A stretch of DNA of 60,000 nucleotides from Lineus longissimus (Eukaryota > Nemertea > Pilidiophora > Heteronemertea > Lineidae), in contig NC_088312.1 of NCBI RefSeq assembly GCF_910592395.1, positions 8,620,001 through 8,680,000 of the forward strand, in the 5' to 3' direction. The notes under the pieces were generated by a model. It was not told the origin of the DNA and ran no database searches. It saw only the letters and a program-made list of their open reading frames with translations. How positions within the stretch are numbered: the first letter of the stretch is position 1; each line of letters opens with the position of its first letter. Shown here piece after piece: positions 59,996 through 60,000 of the stretch. The position numbers and the translations under genes were made by a program.

Positions 59996-60000
59996 GCGTG

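Overview
This is nuclear DNA of an animal. All four gene types are split by GT-AG introns and encode recognisable animal nuclear or cytoskeletal proteins. The single undivided ZMYM2/3/4-type gene, the RGG-rich DBHS gene and a dispersed element beginning AGCTCACCT with CGT triplets (a type common in marine invertebrates such as molluscs, brachiopods, hemichordates and amphioxus) point to a marine invertebrate. I cannot name the phylum from this window.

Layout. (1) 243-2633, minus: a DBHS RNA-binding protein gene (NONO/SFPQ/PSPC1 type), five coding exons, with its 3' end beyond the left edge. (2) 2634-3158: a short head-to-head promoter. (3) 3159-13160, plus: a 16-exon MYM zinc-finger gene of the ZMYM2/3/4 type. 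Its C-terminal domain belongs to the Crypton-derived family, and intron 2 holds a ~1 kb mobile element. (4) 17812-40401, plus: five complete beta-tubulin genes in tandem. Each has a TATA box 82-100 bp before the ATG. Coding exons are nearly identical while introns and most spacers do not align. Two copies keep an intron at codon 56 and three lack it. A 2.3 kb minisatellite with a 62-bp unit and higher-order structure lies between copies 3 and 4. (5) 40.4-46.7 kb: mostly non-coding, with short repeats and RFX-like motifs. (6) 47496-58652, minus: a complete 17-exon CSTF3 (CstF-77) gene of 725 codons. (7) 58.65-60 kb: the CSTF3 upstream region with an NRF1-like site, a palindromic CCATGG cluster, a small tandem repeat and a G-quadruplex-type tract.

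The genes do not form one pathway. DBHS, ZMYM and CSTF3 are housekeeping nuclear genes for RNA processing and chromatin. The beta-tubulin array supplies one of the two tubulin subunits, and all five tails carry the EGEF-plus-acidic motif associated with axonemal use.

Exon models were built by hand from reading frame, splice consensus and family similarity. In the three complete gene types and the partial one, exon lengths sum to whole codons. The strongest observations are: the mosaic of intron loss and gene conversion in the tubulin array; X-box (RFX) motifs scattered through it; the higher-order minisatellite; a CSTF3 intron 3 built like the vertebrate autoregulatory intronic poly(A) intron; and a mobile element carrying CTCF-like and DR3 motifs. 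I found no candidate for an entirely new system.
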